A stretch of DNA of 64,000 nt from Cyanophora paradoxa. Taxonomy: Eukaryota; Glaucocystophyceae; Cyanophorales; Cyanophoraceae. Below the pieces are notes generated by a model. It was given only the letters and a program-made list of their open reading frames with translations. It was not told where the DNA came from and searched no databases. The stretch is taken from positions 1-64,000 of the forward strand of contig QPMI01000491.1 in the NCBI GenBank assembly GCA_004431415.1, given 5' to 3'. The position numbers and the translations under genes were made by a program. Numbering within the stretch: the stretch's first letter is position 1; every line of letters begins with the position of its first letter. Below are positions 1 to 10,615 of the stretch, in pieces.

Positions 1-61
1 AACTGATATTGAGGGTTGCATAAACGATTCCTATCTAACCTGTAAACCATATTCAGTCACC

Positions 62-835
62 TTGCATTATTTTTATCTGTTTCTTTATAGAAAGATACAC
101 AATGCCATACCAAGTTCTGATCTGGATGAATTTGTGGCTGGTGAAATGATAGAACCCCCTTTCAGACTACTCATACTCGGAAAAAGTGGATGCGGAAAAA
201 CAGAAGCTGTAAAATATTATTTGAAACAGCTGCATGATGCCAAAAAGATTGATACAACCTTATTATATCCGCTACCTCATTTTCACATTTTTGGGACAAA
301 GCTGCTACTGTTCAACTGGGTGCATGGGATCCCCAATACATGTCGAAAATTATAAAAGAAAGAGAGGCAAAAAGGGAGAAAGGAGAAGAACTTAACCATA
401 TGCTGGTGATTTTAGAGGATATGATAGAAAATGACCAGCTGGATCTCAGTCGAGATAAAACAGTGGAATGCTTTATGTTCGTGGCAGACATGTCAATATA
501 TCAATTATAACTATTTCCAAAATTAAGAAAGGTCGCAAGTGTTATTCGCTGCAATAGTGATATAGTAATTATGGTTTGTGCAAGCAATCAAAAAGAGCTG
601 GAAGCATTTGCAGAGGAGTTTTCGACTTTTCCTCGCAAAGAAGATTTCTATAACTGTTTGAAGAGTATGTCCACTCATACCAGTTCCTTGTTTATACATC
701 TTTCAAGTATAATGTGGGCTACTATGTTGATAAAGCCGATTTAGTTGGAGATTTCGATTTTCCTCGCTTCCACAGGAAGCCCAAAAGAAAGAAGATGAAC
801 TGAAACCACCAGAGAAAGAGGAAGCCCCAAAGAAG
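62..835 (+). pseudogene. DNA-packaging ATPase (FtsK/A32-like), frameshifted
   Basis: In this family the protein is the motor that pumps genome DNA into capsids. A Walker A motif GKSGCGKT lies at 179-202, preceded by hydrophobic residues (LLIL). An acidic strand LVILEDM follows near 400-420, as expected for a Walker B region. Around 480-525 another frame carries RGRHVNIS and ITISK, resembling the conserved strand and sensor region of A32-type ATPases, and around 535-640 a third frame continues with RCNSDIVIM. At least three frames are needed, so the gene is broken or mis-sequenced. An ATG at 102 lies in a different frame from the Walker A segment and shares the context AAAGATACA..ATGCC with the ATG at 917, so the true start may be 102 with an early frameshift. 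No complete product can be read here. Confidence 0.72.
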
Positions 836-916
836 TGAAAAGCCAAGTCCATAGCAATAAATTGATGCGATATAAACGCGGTTTATAAAATTATCTCTCA
901 TTCTAATAAAGATACA
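836..916 (+). promoter_or_regulatory. AT-rich leader before the 917 reading frame
   Basis: This short spacer ends in a stretch reading TAATAAAGATACAATGCC across the next ATG. The same AAAGATAC...ATGCC context precedes the ATG at 102. A shared start context on two rightward genes suggests a common leader or promoter, but two examples are weak evidence. Confidence 0.3.
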
Positions 917-1230
917 ATGCCTCCCAAACGAAAGATAGGGATCCAGCTGGGGCTGTTGGCTATTCAGGTGGTGGAAACAATGGATCCATTAACTGAACCA
1001 ATGAAATTCAATGGTATGAATGAGGTGAAGCCCTCACAGCAAGAAGAAGACCCCTCAATGCTGCCTATGAGGAATCAGTTGATGACAAAGCCCCACAGGC
1101 TTCAACCAGTGACCAACTCAACATCTCACCAGAAGCCTCAAAAATGAAAGCTGTTGCTGAGGGTGCCAGGCGAATTATTGGTGGCTGCTGATGATAAAGG
1201 TTTAGGCTTGCAAGATCTTTCACTGGCTCG
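917..1230 (+). pseudogene. Relic of a small virus-element protein, function unknown
   Basis: An ATG at 917 opens a 76-codon frame. A second frame covering about 1,058-1,190 reads as a more protein-like stretch (acidic, ending in KMKAVAEGARRIIGG), and a third frame over 945-1,000 is rich in Gly and Asn (GYSGGGNNGS). The coding signal therefore jumps frames, as in the neighbouring ATPase. In related elements this position often holds minor virion genes, but no family is recognisable and no function is assigned. Confidence 0.4.
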
Positions 1231-1349
1231 CAAAGGTGAGGTCTTAGTAAGGAATCAGACAAGGTAATTCAGTCTATGGCTGGTGAAGTCACATACAAGA
1301 CTGCTCCCACTCAAAATATTCATCGAATTCCAAGGCTCAATGGGATGAG

Positions 1350-1598
1350 ATGACTGCTAAACTCAAAGATCTGGAAGCCAAATCAAGTGCCTTGGAGCAG
1401 TATGTTACTGAGAAGAAAGAGAGAGCCAAGCTAAAGGAGATGCTTCGAAAGGAAGTTTATAAAATGGGCATTACTGGTGTCCCAGATAAACAGTTTATTG
1501 CTAAGAAAGAGAACCAAATCGATGAGCAGGCAGTAGATGAAATGAAAACAAAGACCCAAAGGGAACTATTGAACCTGGTGCCACCAAAGCTGAAGTAG
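1350..1598 (+). CDS. Small coiled-coil protein, hypothetical
   Basis: An 82-codon frame is rich in Lys and Glu with a heptad-like pattern (LKDLEAKSSALEQYVTEKK at its N-terminus), predicting a coiled coil. It ends in a Pro-Lys tail. It may be a fragment of the relic immediately upstream, because the spacing is short and both lie in the rightward cluster. No domain is recognised. Confidence 0.4.
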   Translation: MTAKLKDLEAKSSALEQYVTEKKERAKLKEMLRKEVYKMGITGVPDKQFIAKKENQIDEQAVDEMKTKTQRELLNLVPPKLK

Positions 1599-1691
1599 AA
1601 AAGGGAGTAGCCCCAACAGTATATAAAGACGAGTTTGGCTTTAATTTCTCTGTTTTATTAGAGACATGGATATAATACGAAAGTTATTGAG

Positions 1692-2116
1692 ATGCTCAGT
1701 CTGCATGTGGTGAGCAATTGCCACAGTGGATGCTGTGACACAACAATAGAGTTTGAGATGTCAGATACTGAGGATAATGTATCTGAGGCAAGAGAGAGAA
1801 GGAGATCAACAGTTTCAGTGGAGTCAATGCCAGCAGACCCACAGAGTATACATATGAGCAACAGGAGTATCCAAGGAGAAGTTCCTCTGCCAGCAGAAAA
1901 CGTTTCTCTGGGAATATAAATGGAGGACACTATTAGTTTAATCGAGTTTACAGTGATGAACCTGTTACTGAGGGTTCTATTAGACACATTCTAGCAATGC
2001 AGAAACGATATAGAGAGGACCCAGCATATAGAGAGTATAAAAAGCAGCAAGCCCTGGCATCCTATTATCGCAGAAAAGCCAAAAAGAGGAGCAGAGACAA
2101 GAGGGAGACCGATTAA
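1692..2116 (+). pseudogene. Small basic protein gene, frameshifted, hypothetical
   Basis: The first frame (1,692-1,919) has an acidic/Ser-rich N-terminus (MSDTEDNVSEARERRR from about 1,758) and stops at 1,919. Another frame then runs from about 1,940 to the stop at 2,114-2,116 and is strongly basic with a YRED..YREYKK...YYRRKAKK pattern. This Tyr-Arg-rich basic pattern resembles the 84-aa leftward gene at 5,231-5,485 in style (YR, Q-R-KY) and suggests DNA binding. One frameshift near 1,920 would explain both parts. Homology between the two genes is not established. Confidence 0.4.
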
Positions 2117-2503
2117 ATATTATTTGCCTACTGAAAGTAGCAATGGACCCCAGGTCTATAAGATAATTGAGAAAAGCGGTCTCAGTATGCCACTGAGGCA
2201 GCTATAAAAATATATACAAAGGAATTGGCTTTATACTTGCAATCAAGTCACAGATAAGTTTTGTAAATATGCTTTTTTGTTGTTTTTTGTTTGCATTCTC
2301 AGACACTGAAACAGTAATGTGAATGTTTAACTGATCTATTTCTCTTTGGTTTAGCTGCATACATATTGTAACCTATCAATCTCTGTGACATTTCGATATA
2401 TGCCCCTATATCTCCATGCTTTATGCATTTATCTAACTCAGTCATGGTCATCTCATCAAGAGTCTTTGCCATTTTGTCTTCACTATACACAATCAAGTAA
2501 GCC
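2117..2503. other. AT-rich stretch between converging genes
   Basis: The rightward relics end at 2,116 and the leftward helicase C-terminal frame ends at about 2,504. Between them I see only AT-rich DNA and a 73-codon minus-strand frame (2,299-2,520) that is acidic and begins next to the helicase end. That frame may be a remnant of a short gene (MTELDKCIKHGDIGAYIE) but has no recognisable family. Confidence 0.35.
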
Positions 2504-5019
2504 TTAAGTATTCTTGTCAATTTTGGTCATTTTCGATAGGTGTGACAGGTGTGACAGGTGTGACAGGTCTATCCCATCGATTTTGAAAATCAACTTTTCA
2601 CCAGGGCTTTCCTTGGGATGGACTGTCACACTGTCACACAAACCATTTTCAGTAAGGCTATAAAAATATATGTAAATCTCAATCATTAATCGTTTTCTTT
2701 AATATTCGGCATCATCTTCATTGTCTTCCTGAACCCTTGTTATCTTTCGAATCCCAATATATCCTCTGGCAAGAATACCATTAACTCGTTTTCTTTCTGA
2801 TTTAACATTGAAGATCTCCCTTACTCTTTTCATAACAGATACACATTCAAACTTTATTCATCAACACTTTTGTATGATTTGTAAATGATATCACTGGAAA
2901 CAAAGTCGTTAGCATTATGTGTAACTCGAATTATCTCGAAGCATTCACCAATCTTATCATTTTCAGCTATAAAGTTAATTCCCTGTTCATAATCGATTGA
3001 GGGGACTTCTTAAGATCTCTTCAACCTCTTTGTTCTTCCACATATCCAGTAATATCTTCATGTGAGCCATCTTATACTCATCATCATTGTGTAGAAGTGT
3101 GAACAGAGTTGGGTCAGCTTTCTTTTGACCAGCTTCTGGCTTCTCTCTGAATATATTATTGAATCTCTGATAGGAAAGTCTTCTTTGAATTGCAAAGTCT
3201 GGTTTATTTATAGTCAAATTGTCATTAGTTGTAATGTAGACTGAAACATTGGGGTAAGGATAACTGGGTCTTTGAACAAGGCTCTCACAGTCATTTCATT
3301 TCCACCTGTGACCTCCTTAATCTTGGAGATCTGCAGTTTATCACCATCTTCAGCCTCATTACTGAATACAAGTCGCTTTCCAAGGAGTTTGGCAAGTTCA
3401 GGAGTAGCCTCTGATGAGTTCTTTTTAGGCTTAGTCCAATAGGATATTTCGAGAGGGCTGTAATAGCGACCAGATATCTGTTTGCAGTATTCCTGAACAA
3501 GTGATTTACCATTAGCACCAGCACCAGTCCACATATAGAACTTCTGGGATTTAGTTGATCCACTAAGGGCAATTGCAATGGATGCCAGAAGATACTTTCG
3601 CTCTGCTGGATCATCCACAATCTCTTTATAAATCTGATTGAGATGCTCTATTTTCTTGGGGTCTACATTTTCAGTATAGTCATAACCCACAGTCTTGCTC
3701 ACCATATCTTCCAGTTTACCCTTTCTGAAAGTCATAGTGGTCAGATCAAATACACCATTTTCGAATCCAATCACATATGGAACTGTGTCAATCTTCTCAA
3801 AGAATTCATCATCATTCAGCAGTGGGACCAAGTCAGTCAGAAGGGATTTGCGAAATCCTGATTGTTTAAGATTTTTGGCAATGGTCATCAATGTTTTGGA
3901 TCTTTCTTCGAAAGCTGCTTTGTTTTCCTCATCCTTTAAAGCTCTTTGACTATAATGCACAGCCCTTCCAAGGTATTGGGGGACAACAAGACGGCTTATA
4001 TCTAGGTAAATCTTTAGGTTTGTGTCATCATGCTCCCAAATCCAGTATCAGTATTGAGTTTGAACCATGACTTTTTGGAGTATCTCCATGTATGTTTAAG
4101 AACCTCTTTGCATACTAACTCACATCATAATGAGCGCCACCAGAACCAGCGGATTTATCTATAAGATTGAAGATATCAGATTGCATTCCAATGCAGATGA
4201 ATCGTTTTTTGCAATTTCCACTGTAGCTTGACACAATGTATTTGTTATCATCTCCTTTAGCTTTCATAACATACCAGTTATTCGATTCATGTGAACCATT
4301 GCAGCATGGGCAATTGAGTCCCTTGTTAGCAGCATCAAAGTTAAAGCCAAGTTCAGTTTTAGAGATTATATTGGGATGCATAAATCCCATATCCACCAGC
4401 TCTTTGATAATATTGTTTTCCAGTTCATCATGTGAGGTAGCATTAGCAGTATACTCACTCTTATAGATGTAGTTATCTATTATCCACTTTTTGAAGTCAT
4501 CAGTAGGCTCATTGAAATCACAGGTATCATCCCATGGGGAGATTACCCAAGCCTTGTTCACACTGGGACACACATTGATCAGTCCAGAAGTTCCAGTTCC
4601 AGTGATTGTTTTCAGGTCAACCTTCTCAAAGCCTTTAAAGCCAGGAGCCTTATCGGTAATTTTGAGTTTATTGAACTCCTCAGGTCGTTTAAAGTAGACA
4701 TGATAGCCTTTTTTAGTTTTTGCCATGGGCTGATTGGCATCAAAGTCATCAGGAAACATATCCGGAATTTCTCAAAGTCCTCCTCATCATCAAAGTCAAT
4801 AACCATCATGTTGTCTGAGAGCAGAATGCCCCAAGATACATACTGATTAGTTGCCAGCGCTTCCTCATACTTTTCCCAGGACCATGCACCTCCCTTATGC
4901 TTGAAAACAGGGTCTTTGCTGTCAGGTTTCACTGGGATAATCATGTTTTTGGACAGTTCCTCATCAGATCTGAGCCAGTTAGCGAGCGATTTGAGCGATT
5001 TAGTCTGTTTGGCGTTCAT
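2504..5019 (-). pseudogene. Primase fused to D5-like SF3 helicase, multiple frameshifts
   Basis: This is a replicative primase-helicase. The start at 5,019 follows a TATA-like promoter module. The N-terminal part (5,019 to about 4,480, two frames) shows prim-pol features: MVIDFDDEED with catalytic acidic residues and GYHVYFKRP with the conserved His. A Cys-rich insert follows (CPCCNGSH near 4,300). The segment 3,960-3,214 holds the D5 N-terminal motif VIGFENGVFDL (its residues 63-73) and the SF3 Walker A GAGANGKS (residues 146-153), then RLVFSNEAE as the Walker B-like strand and a GGNEMTVRALFKDP region. The end continues in other frames (3,217-2,987 and 2,686-2,504). Between 2,986 and 2,700 coding signal is scattered over frames. 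At least four breaks make an intact product unlikely. It is the first of three leftward genes sharing one promoter design. Confidence 0.8.
2541..2640. repeat. Copy 1 of a ~95-bp repeat ending in GTGTGACAG inverted arms
   Basis: Three direct GTGTGACAG-type units at the left face inverted CTGTCACAC units at the right, with about 60 bp between, so the segment can fold as a hairpin. A second copy is at 12,043-12,136. In copy 1 it lies within the C-terminal reading frame of the helicase gene (minus strand, HPKESPGEKLIFKIDGIDL). Confidence 0.85.
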
Positions 5020-5075
5020 TTTCAGCGATCGGGGTCCCTTTTATATATATAGAAGATTTTTCTTTAAGTAGTTTT
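5020..5075 (-). promoter_or_regulatory. TATA-like promoter module of the primase-helicase gene
   Basis: On the minus strand the order is CTTAAAG, an A/T run, TCTATATATATA (plus 5,042-5,052) and then the ATG about 23 nt on. The same order, CTTAAAG or TTTAAAG followed by TATATATA about 18-23 nt before the ATG, precedes the two other leftward genes. Farther upstream CAACAAAAAATGATT (plus 5,083-5,097) is also shared with the 5,485 gene. CroV late promoters and those of its virophage mavirus have an AT-flanked TCTA core; the likeness here is suggestive only. Confidence 0.6.
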
Positions 5076-5230
5076 GGGTCCCCAATCATTTTTTGTTGGA
5101 AATCGAGAAAGTATCCCTACGAAATTTATCCACATGATATATCGAGTGGTTTAGATACAAAAAGGATGAATGGGTATTTCAGCGAATAAACAGCATATCC
5201 CCAGCCTAGTAATATGCTGGGAAAAATAAT

Positions 5231-5485
5231 TTAGACATGTTTCAATTTTCTCCCTCTATTTGAGTAAGGGACATCATACAAATACTTGACAAAGCAGACT
5301 GCATTGGCTGCATACTTTCGCTGACATGAACTTGCTATTTTCATTGCTCTATAGGTATCATCGGTTTGATATAGATCTCTTAGCTGTGTGGCTATTTTTT
5401 CGTTAAACTTTTTGATTTGAGCCTTACCTTTTTCAGTTTGCTGATATCTTTTCATAGCTCTCTTCTGGGCTTCACTGAGTGGCAT
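5231..5485 (-). CDS. 84-aa basic protein, hypothetical
   Basis: An intact short frame encodes a Lys/Arg/Gln-rich protein starting MPLSEAQKRAMKRYQQ and containing repeated K-Y and R-Y pairs (KRYQQT, QRKYAAN). No signal peptide or membrane segment is present. The charge suggests nucleic acid binding. It has its own promoter module at 5,503-5,540 and lies between the helicase and RING genes, all leftward. It is one of the few element genes that reads without a break. The family is not recognised. Confidence 0.65.
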   Translation of the reverse strand: MPLSEAQKRAMKRYQQTEKGKAQIKKFNEKIATQLRDLYQTDDTYRAMKIASSCQRKYAANAVCFVKYLYDVPYSNRGRKLKHV

Positions 5486-5502
5486 TTTTCCTTTGTCTCT
5501 CT

Positions 5503-5540
5503 TAATATATATAGAGAATTCTTTAAATCATTTTTTGTTG
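5503..5540 (-). promoter_or_regulatory. TATA-like promoter module of the 84-aa gene
   Basis: The minus strand reads CAACAAAAAATGATTTAAAG, then AATTC, then TCTATATATATT, with the ATG at 5,485 about 20 nt downstream. Order and spacing match the modules at 5,042-5,097 and 5,875-5,914. Confidence 0.6.
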
Positions 5541-5541
5541 C

Positions 5542-5859
5542 TCAGCCAAATGTAATTGTTTCAACATCACATGCATTGTAGTCCAGAATGTTGAACAAGG
5601 TGAACTCTGGATACTGTAATGTGTTTCTACAGAATGGGCATTTTGTATTCCCGACTATTTCCTCTTGCTGTTTCATACATCCTATACAGACTGTCTTGAA
5701 GTACTGATCACACACAAACTGATCATAGCTAGTCTCATCACATTTACATAAACTGCATAGAATTCGTTTATACTCTGAGCTTTCACATGTGTCATTTCTT
5801 TCTCTAATGTTTCTCAGGATTGCTGAAATTTCTAGCGTTCTTTGACTCTCCTGGTTCAT
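5542..5859 (-). CDS. RING-type zinc finger protein
   Basis: The frame opens at 5,961, but the ATG at 5,859 (MNQESQRT) is preferred because the TATA-like module at 5,875-5,914 lies just upstream of it. That gives a protein of about 105 aa. It holds a Cys-rich centre with the CSLCKC pair, a second C...C..C group (FVCDQYFKTVCIGC) and a final CPFCRN pair, the arrangement of a RING or RING-like zinc finger. Such proteins in large DNA viruses often act as E3 ubiquitin ligases, but substrate and activity are unknown here. The zinc ligand spacing differs somewhat from canonical C3HC4. It is transcribed leftward, back to back with the polymerase gene, sharing the 5,860-5,982 intergenic region. Confidence 0.7.
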   Translation of the reverse strand: MNQESQRTLEISAILRNIRERNDTCESSEYKRILCSLCKCDETSYDQFVCDQYFKTVCIGCMKQQEEIVGNTKCPFCRNTLQYPEFTLFNILDYNACDVETITFG

Positions 5860-5982
5860 TCTTGCTATTTGGCTTCTATATATATACAATATAAAATTTC
5901 CTTTAAGTATTTTCGCGTTTGGAATATCCCCATTTAAAACCTCCCCTTTTATTAGGAACAAGTTAGGAACAAGTTAGGAACA
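5860..5982. promoter_or_regulatory. Divergent promoter region, RING gene / DNA polymerase
   Basis: This 123-bp spacer separates two genes transcribed away from each other. The leftward half carries the CTTAAAGG...TATATATATAG module at 5,875-5,914. The rightward half carries a 12-bp unit AGGAACAAGTTA repeated about 2.5 times (5,954-5,980) that runs directly into the polymerase ATG at 5,983. The polymerase side has no TATATATA box, so the two directions may be controlled differently. Confidence 0.55.
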
Positions 5983-8900
5983 ATGCCCCGAATTAGCAAC
6001 AGACTTATTAGAGAAAAGAAATGGGAACTCATGGGATTACTGGGAACACTGTATGCAGCCCATGAAATTACAGAGGCTGAATATGACCGGGAAATCGGAT
6101 TTATTTCAAGGGGCAGACCCACTTTAGCAAAATTAACCAGAAAAGCCAATAACCTCTATGACAAAGTTGAGACTCTTGATGAACTCGATCGCCTGAGGCA
6201 AATAGAACCAGAGGCAGAAGATGGCACAGCCATGAATGAATTATATCGCTGGCTCACATACAGAGCCAGAAGGGAAGTTGTGGTAGATGTGATTGAATAT
6301 TTAGATAGAATTGCAACCTCTCTACCAAAACGTTTAAGAGATAGTCTGGATCAATTCAGGGCAATCAAAGTTCGCTTGTCGTTTATCTGCAAGTTCGTAA
6401 AAGTCAGCAATCCACAGGTTTGGATATCGAAATACATTTACAGCGATTATTTTGTATTAACCAAATCGAGAAATATTCGAACTGAGCTGAATAAAGCAGC
6501 CCAAATGTGTCAGGAACAGATGAATGTTGTTGATAGCTATCGATTGGAGAGAATCGAAATGCTAAGAGTTGCTATTATGAGTTATGCCCCAACTGGTGGC
6601 TGCTATGTTAAAACACCAGAATCAATTGCAGCCAAGAGAGCCACAGTGAATATTCGAAATATTGATGATTCTTGCTTTGAAAATGCCATTTTGGCATGGA
6701 TCCATAGGAAAGATGTAAATTCCCACAAGAGAAGTGAGCTTACACAATATCGCAAATGGAAATACTCACCAACCACATACAATCCTTTGGCTCTCAATTT
6801 CGACAATATCCCATTCCCTGTTCCTTGTGATGCTGAAATCATTGATAAATTCGAATCTCAAAATGCAGGCATCAGCATAAACATATTTGGAATGGATGGA
6901 GATGTTATATATCCCCTACATCAATCCAGCAACCCAGGCAGAAAGCAAAAGATTAATCTAATGCTCATTCATGATGATGAAGGGAATGGTCACTATATTA
7001 CTATCATGTCCCTTTCAAGACTTCTCAGAGTTGCCCTTGATAAAACCAAGGATCAAAAGTTACACTACTGTGATACATGCTTATCTCGATTCAGGTCTGA
7101 GGCTAAACTCACTGCTCATGTGGACTCAAACAGATGCATTGATTGGAGACTCTCAAAGGGAATCACCCCTAAGCCTGACACCACAATAGAGTTTGGACTG
7201 AAAAACCTCAGGAAAACTGTCTGGCTTCCTGTTGTGGTTTACTGCAAGATTGAACATAGAAGCATCCCCATTGATGCATCGAAATCCAAGAGGGAAGTCT
7301 CAGCAGTCAACATTAGAATAGTCACTGGGGCAGATGTTCAGGAGTTTCGATTTGAGGGTCAGGATCCAATGGGAGGTCTGTTTGAATGCTTGGAGTCCAA
7401 AGCAAGAGAGCTAATCGATTTCCTGTTCACCAATATTCCCATGAATGAACTCACAGATGAGCAAAAGGCTATTTACAGAGCTACCAAACACTGTTACCTT
7501 TGCAGTGAGAGGTTCACCAAGGAAAACTTCAAATGCAGGGATCATGATCACCACACAGGTAATTACATTGCACCTGCATGCAGAAACTGCAATCTCCATA
7601 GGAGAATCTCAAAGCAAACAAAAGTAGCAGTGGTTGTTGACCAAATGGATGACTGTGGGACATTCATTTTCAGAAAAATAGCAGGCATGGGTGATAAAAA
7701 GCGAATCGAAATCCTTTCGAAAAACTTTGATCAATACCTTTCATTGCAATGGGGTCTTTACAAGTTCATTGATGCAAGTAATTTTATGGACTTTGGGGCT
7801 GCTGATGTAGATGAGTTAATGAGCAAATTCCAGGCTTTCAGAAGGCTTTCACACTCAGTATATGGATTGGACCCAGTTCATTATGTATCTGCACCTGGGT
7901 TATCTTGGGATGCTATGCTTAGGACCACCAAGGCAAAAATAGAGCTTATAAGTGATGTAGAGCAATACGAATTTGTTGAGAGGGGAATCAGGGGTGGCTT
8001 TGCAACAATGCCTTGTAGGTATGCTGAGGCTGATGGTGAGAACTCCCATATAATGCTGTTTGATGCTAACAACTTGTATGGCTACTGTTTGAGTCAGCCA
8101 ATCCCAGTTGGTGATTTTAGATGGGAGACCGAATTCAACCCACAAGATAACAGATCCAGTTTCCTGGAAGTTGATCTGGATTACCCAATTAGGCTATATC
8201 TAGACCACAGTGATTTCCCCCTAATTATTAACAAGAAAATAGTAGAATATGCAGAATTATCACAATATCAAAAGAGCCTATTAGATCTCTCAGGAGAAGA
8301 GCTTGATAAGACCCTAAGCTAACTGCAACCTTTGGTTCTGTGACCAACTATGTGATTTCTGAGCCTCTTCTACAGTATCTGTTGGACAAAGGGGTGAAAC
8401 TAAAGAAGGTTCACAGGGTCCTATCATTTACTGTGGCTCCTGTAATGAAACCCTACATTGAGCTGAATACTGAGATGAGAAGGAAAGCAGTGAATAAATT
8501 CGAGGCTGATTTCTATAAACTCATGAATAACTCAATCTATGGGAAATGCATTGAATCTTGCAGAGGTAGATCTGTGGTTAAGATTGCAAACAGTGAGAAA
8601 CTGTTTATGAAATATGCAGCCTCCCCATTGGTGAAATCAACAAGTCCCATAAACGAAAAAGCAGTTGCCTTTGAGTTTTACACAAAGCATGTGAAGCTAG
8701 ATAAGCCAGTTGCTATTGGGGCTTATGTTCTGGATGCAGCCAAACTGCATAACTACAAGTTCTTCTATGATACTGTAAGGTCCCAATGGACAAAAGCAAA
8801 GTTACTATTCCATGATACTGACTCCTTCTGTCTATATATTGAATCTAAGACCCTCCAAGAGGACCTGGGGAATATCTCTTATGCATTGGACCTAGGGGGG

Positions 8901-9227
8901 TCTAACAGAATGACCCCAGGTAAATACAAAAATGAGATGCCTGGCTCTGCTATATTGGAGTATGTGGGTCTGAGAGCTAAAGTTTACAGTTTCAGAACTG
9001 CTGAGATTGAGAGGAGTAAGCTCTCTGGGACTTCAACTGAGGAACTCCAATTTAATGATTTTAAACAGTGTTTATTTGCAGGTATCAGCAAGACTGTGAC
9101 TGCAAAGCAGAAAAGAAGGGCAGATCACACAATAATAGACACTGTGAGTAGAAGGGTTGCCCTAAACTGCTTTGATGCAAAGAGATACATCTTACCAGAT
9201 GGTATTAATTCTGTTCCTTTTAATTAA
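5983..9227 (+). pseudogene. polB: Protein-primed DNA polymerase B (Maverick type), one frameshift
   Basis: This is the replicative polymerase expected to copy the linear element from a protein primer. The start ATG at 5,983 opens a 779-codon frame to 8,322. A second frame then runs to the stop at 9,227, and a single-base indel near 8,310 joins the coding signal. The N-terminal half has the Maverick-type accessory regions: a CDTC...H...C zinc finger (about 7,066-7,140) and a CYLC...DHDHH...CRNC zinc/HNH-like motif (about 7,489-7,590). An exonuclease-region motif FIDASNF lies near 7,770. Palm motifs are present: DANNLYG (A, 8,061-8,081), NNSIYGK (B, about 8,526-8,546) and HDTDS (C, 8,811-8,825). 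Total length, about 1,080 codons, suits the family. Only the one break is seen, so this is the best preserved large gene of the element. Confidence 0.88.
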
Positions 9228-9230
9228 GAG

Positions 9231-10615
9231 ATGCCAGCAACTGGAAGAATAGTTAGGAGAACCACTGAGCAACTACAAGGTAACCTACTGCCTATCACAG
9301 TTCCCAAGGAGGAAAAGGGAGAATCTCGAATTGTAAAAAAGTCAGAGATGAAAGAGCTTGTCCCAGTAGAGATCCCAGTTGCTATTGCAGTGAAAGAAAC
9401 CAGCAAGATTGCCAAGAGATTCTATGATGTGAGAACTGGTTACAAAGGGCTTCAAGCTATGAGGGCTGAGTTACCTGATGAATCCTATAAGCAGTTGCAA
9501 GAGTTCTATAAAAAACAAGAAGTTGTTCAGATCAATGCACCTGCTATATCTAGGAAGAGAGATCCATGGTCCCAATTAGGCAACCCCTTGATACCTATGT
9601 GATTGATTTGCTCTTTTTCCCAGCTTATAAGAAACAAAACAATGGCTATGATACCTTTATGACTGCAATGGAATCTACACTGAGAACTGGGTATATCATA
9701 CCTATAAGGGATAAATCAGCTCTCACTACATTAGCTGCATTTAAACAGCTTGAAATGAGAGTGGCAAGACCCATAGTAAAAGTTCAATCAGATGCTGGGA
9801 GTGAATTCCAAAATCGAATATTCCAGGAGTATCTATCTAGTAAATTCATAGAACACCAAGTGAGTGGAACTGCAGACCATAGAAGCCAAGGTCGAATTGA
9901 AGCCTTTAACAAGCAGATTAAGAGACTGATCACAAACTACTGCATAGCCAATAATACAGCTAGATTCTTTGATGTGTTAGGTGATATTGAGTATAATTAC
10001 AATAATACAGTTCACTCAGCTACTAAGATGAAGCCAGGCGAAACTACAGAGGAGCATTATAGGTATATAGTGGGATTAGAAGATGAAAGATTCAAGAAAT
10101 CAATAGCTTACCTTGATACCATGCAGCCTGGCATGTTTGTTAGAGTGAAAGTTGAGAAAAATCCCTTTGCTAAACAGGGTAACAATTGGTCTAGGATGGT
10201 TTACACTGTTGATAGTAGGGAAGGCTTTAAGTTTAAGCTAAGGAGTCCCACTGGTGAGATCATAGATAACAGGTTTGCTTTCCATGAGCTGTTGCCTGTG
10301 AATGCAGTTGAATATCTAGAAACCCCTACAGTGGATGCCTTGGAGCAAGCTAAAGAGGAAGCTAGGGTTGATGCTGCTATAAGGAGAGAAGGCATAGAAG
10401 CTGCTAATGAAGTCCCAGATAAGCCTTTGATAGAGGCTAGAAAGGAGAAGGCTGGGAAAGTTAACAGGGAACTCAAAAAGCTCACTATAGCAGGGACACA
10501 GAAACTTTCTGAGGTTAATAGCCAGAGATGGTATAATGACTTTCAGACTACTAAGGAGTCATATACAGCCCCTAAACCTCAGAGAACACTAAGAGAAAGG
10601 ACCAAAACTAGCTAG
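9231..10615 (+). pseudogene. Retroviral-type (rve) integrase, one frameshift
   Basis: The gene starts 3 nt after the polymerase stop, suggesting co-transcription. The first frame (9,231-9,602) carries the N-terminal region with FYDVRTGYKG, typical of Maverick/mavirus integrases. The second frame (9,566-10,615) carries the RNase H-fold core with the catalytic triad: Asp in VIDLL (about 9,605), Asp in QSDAGSEFQ (about 9,791) and Glu in GRIEAFNK (about 9,898). A chromo/SH3-like region and a charged C-terminal tail follow. The two frames overlap by 37 nt, so one small indel separates them. The enzyme would insert the element into host DNA. Confidence 0.85.
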
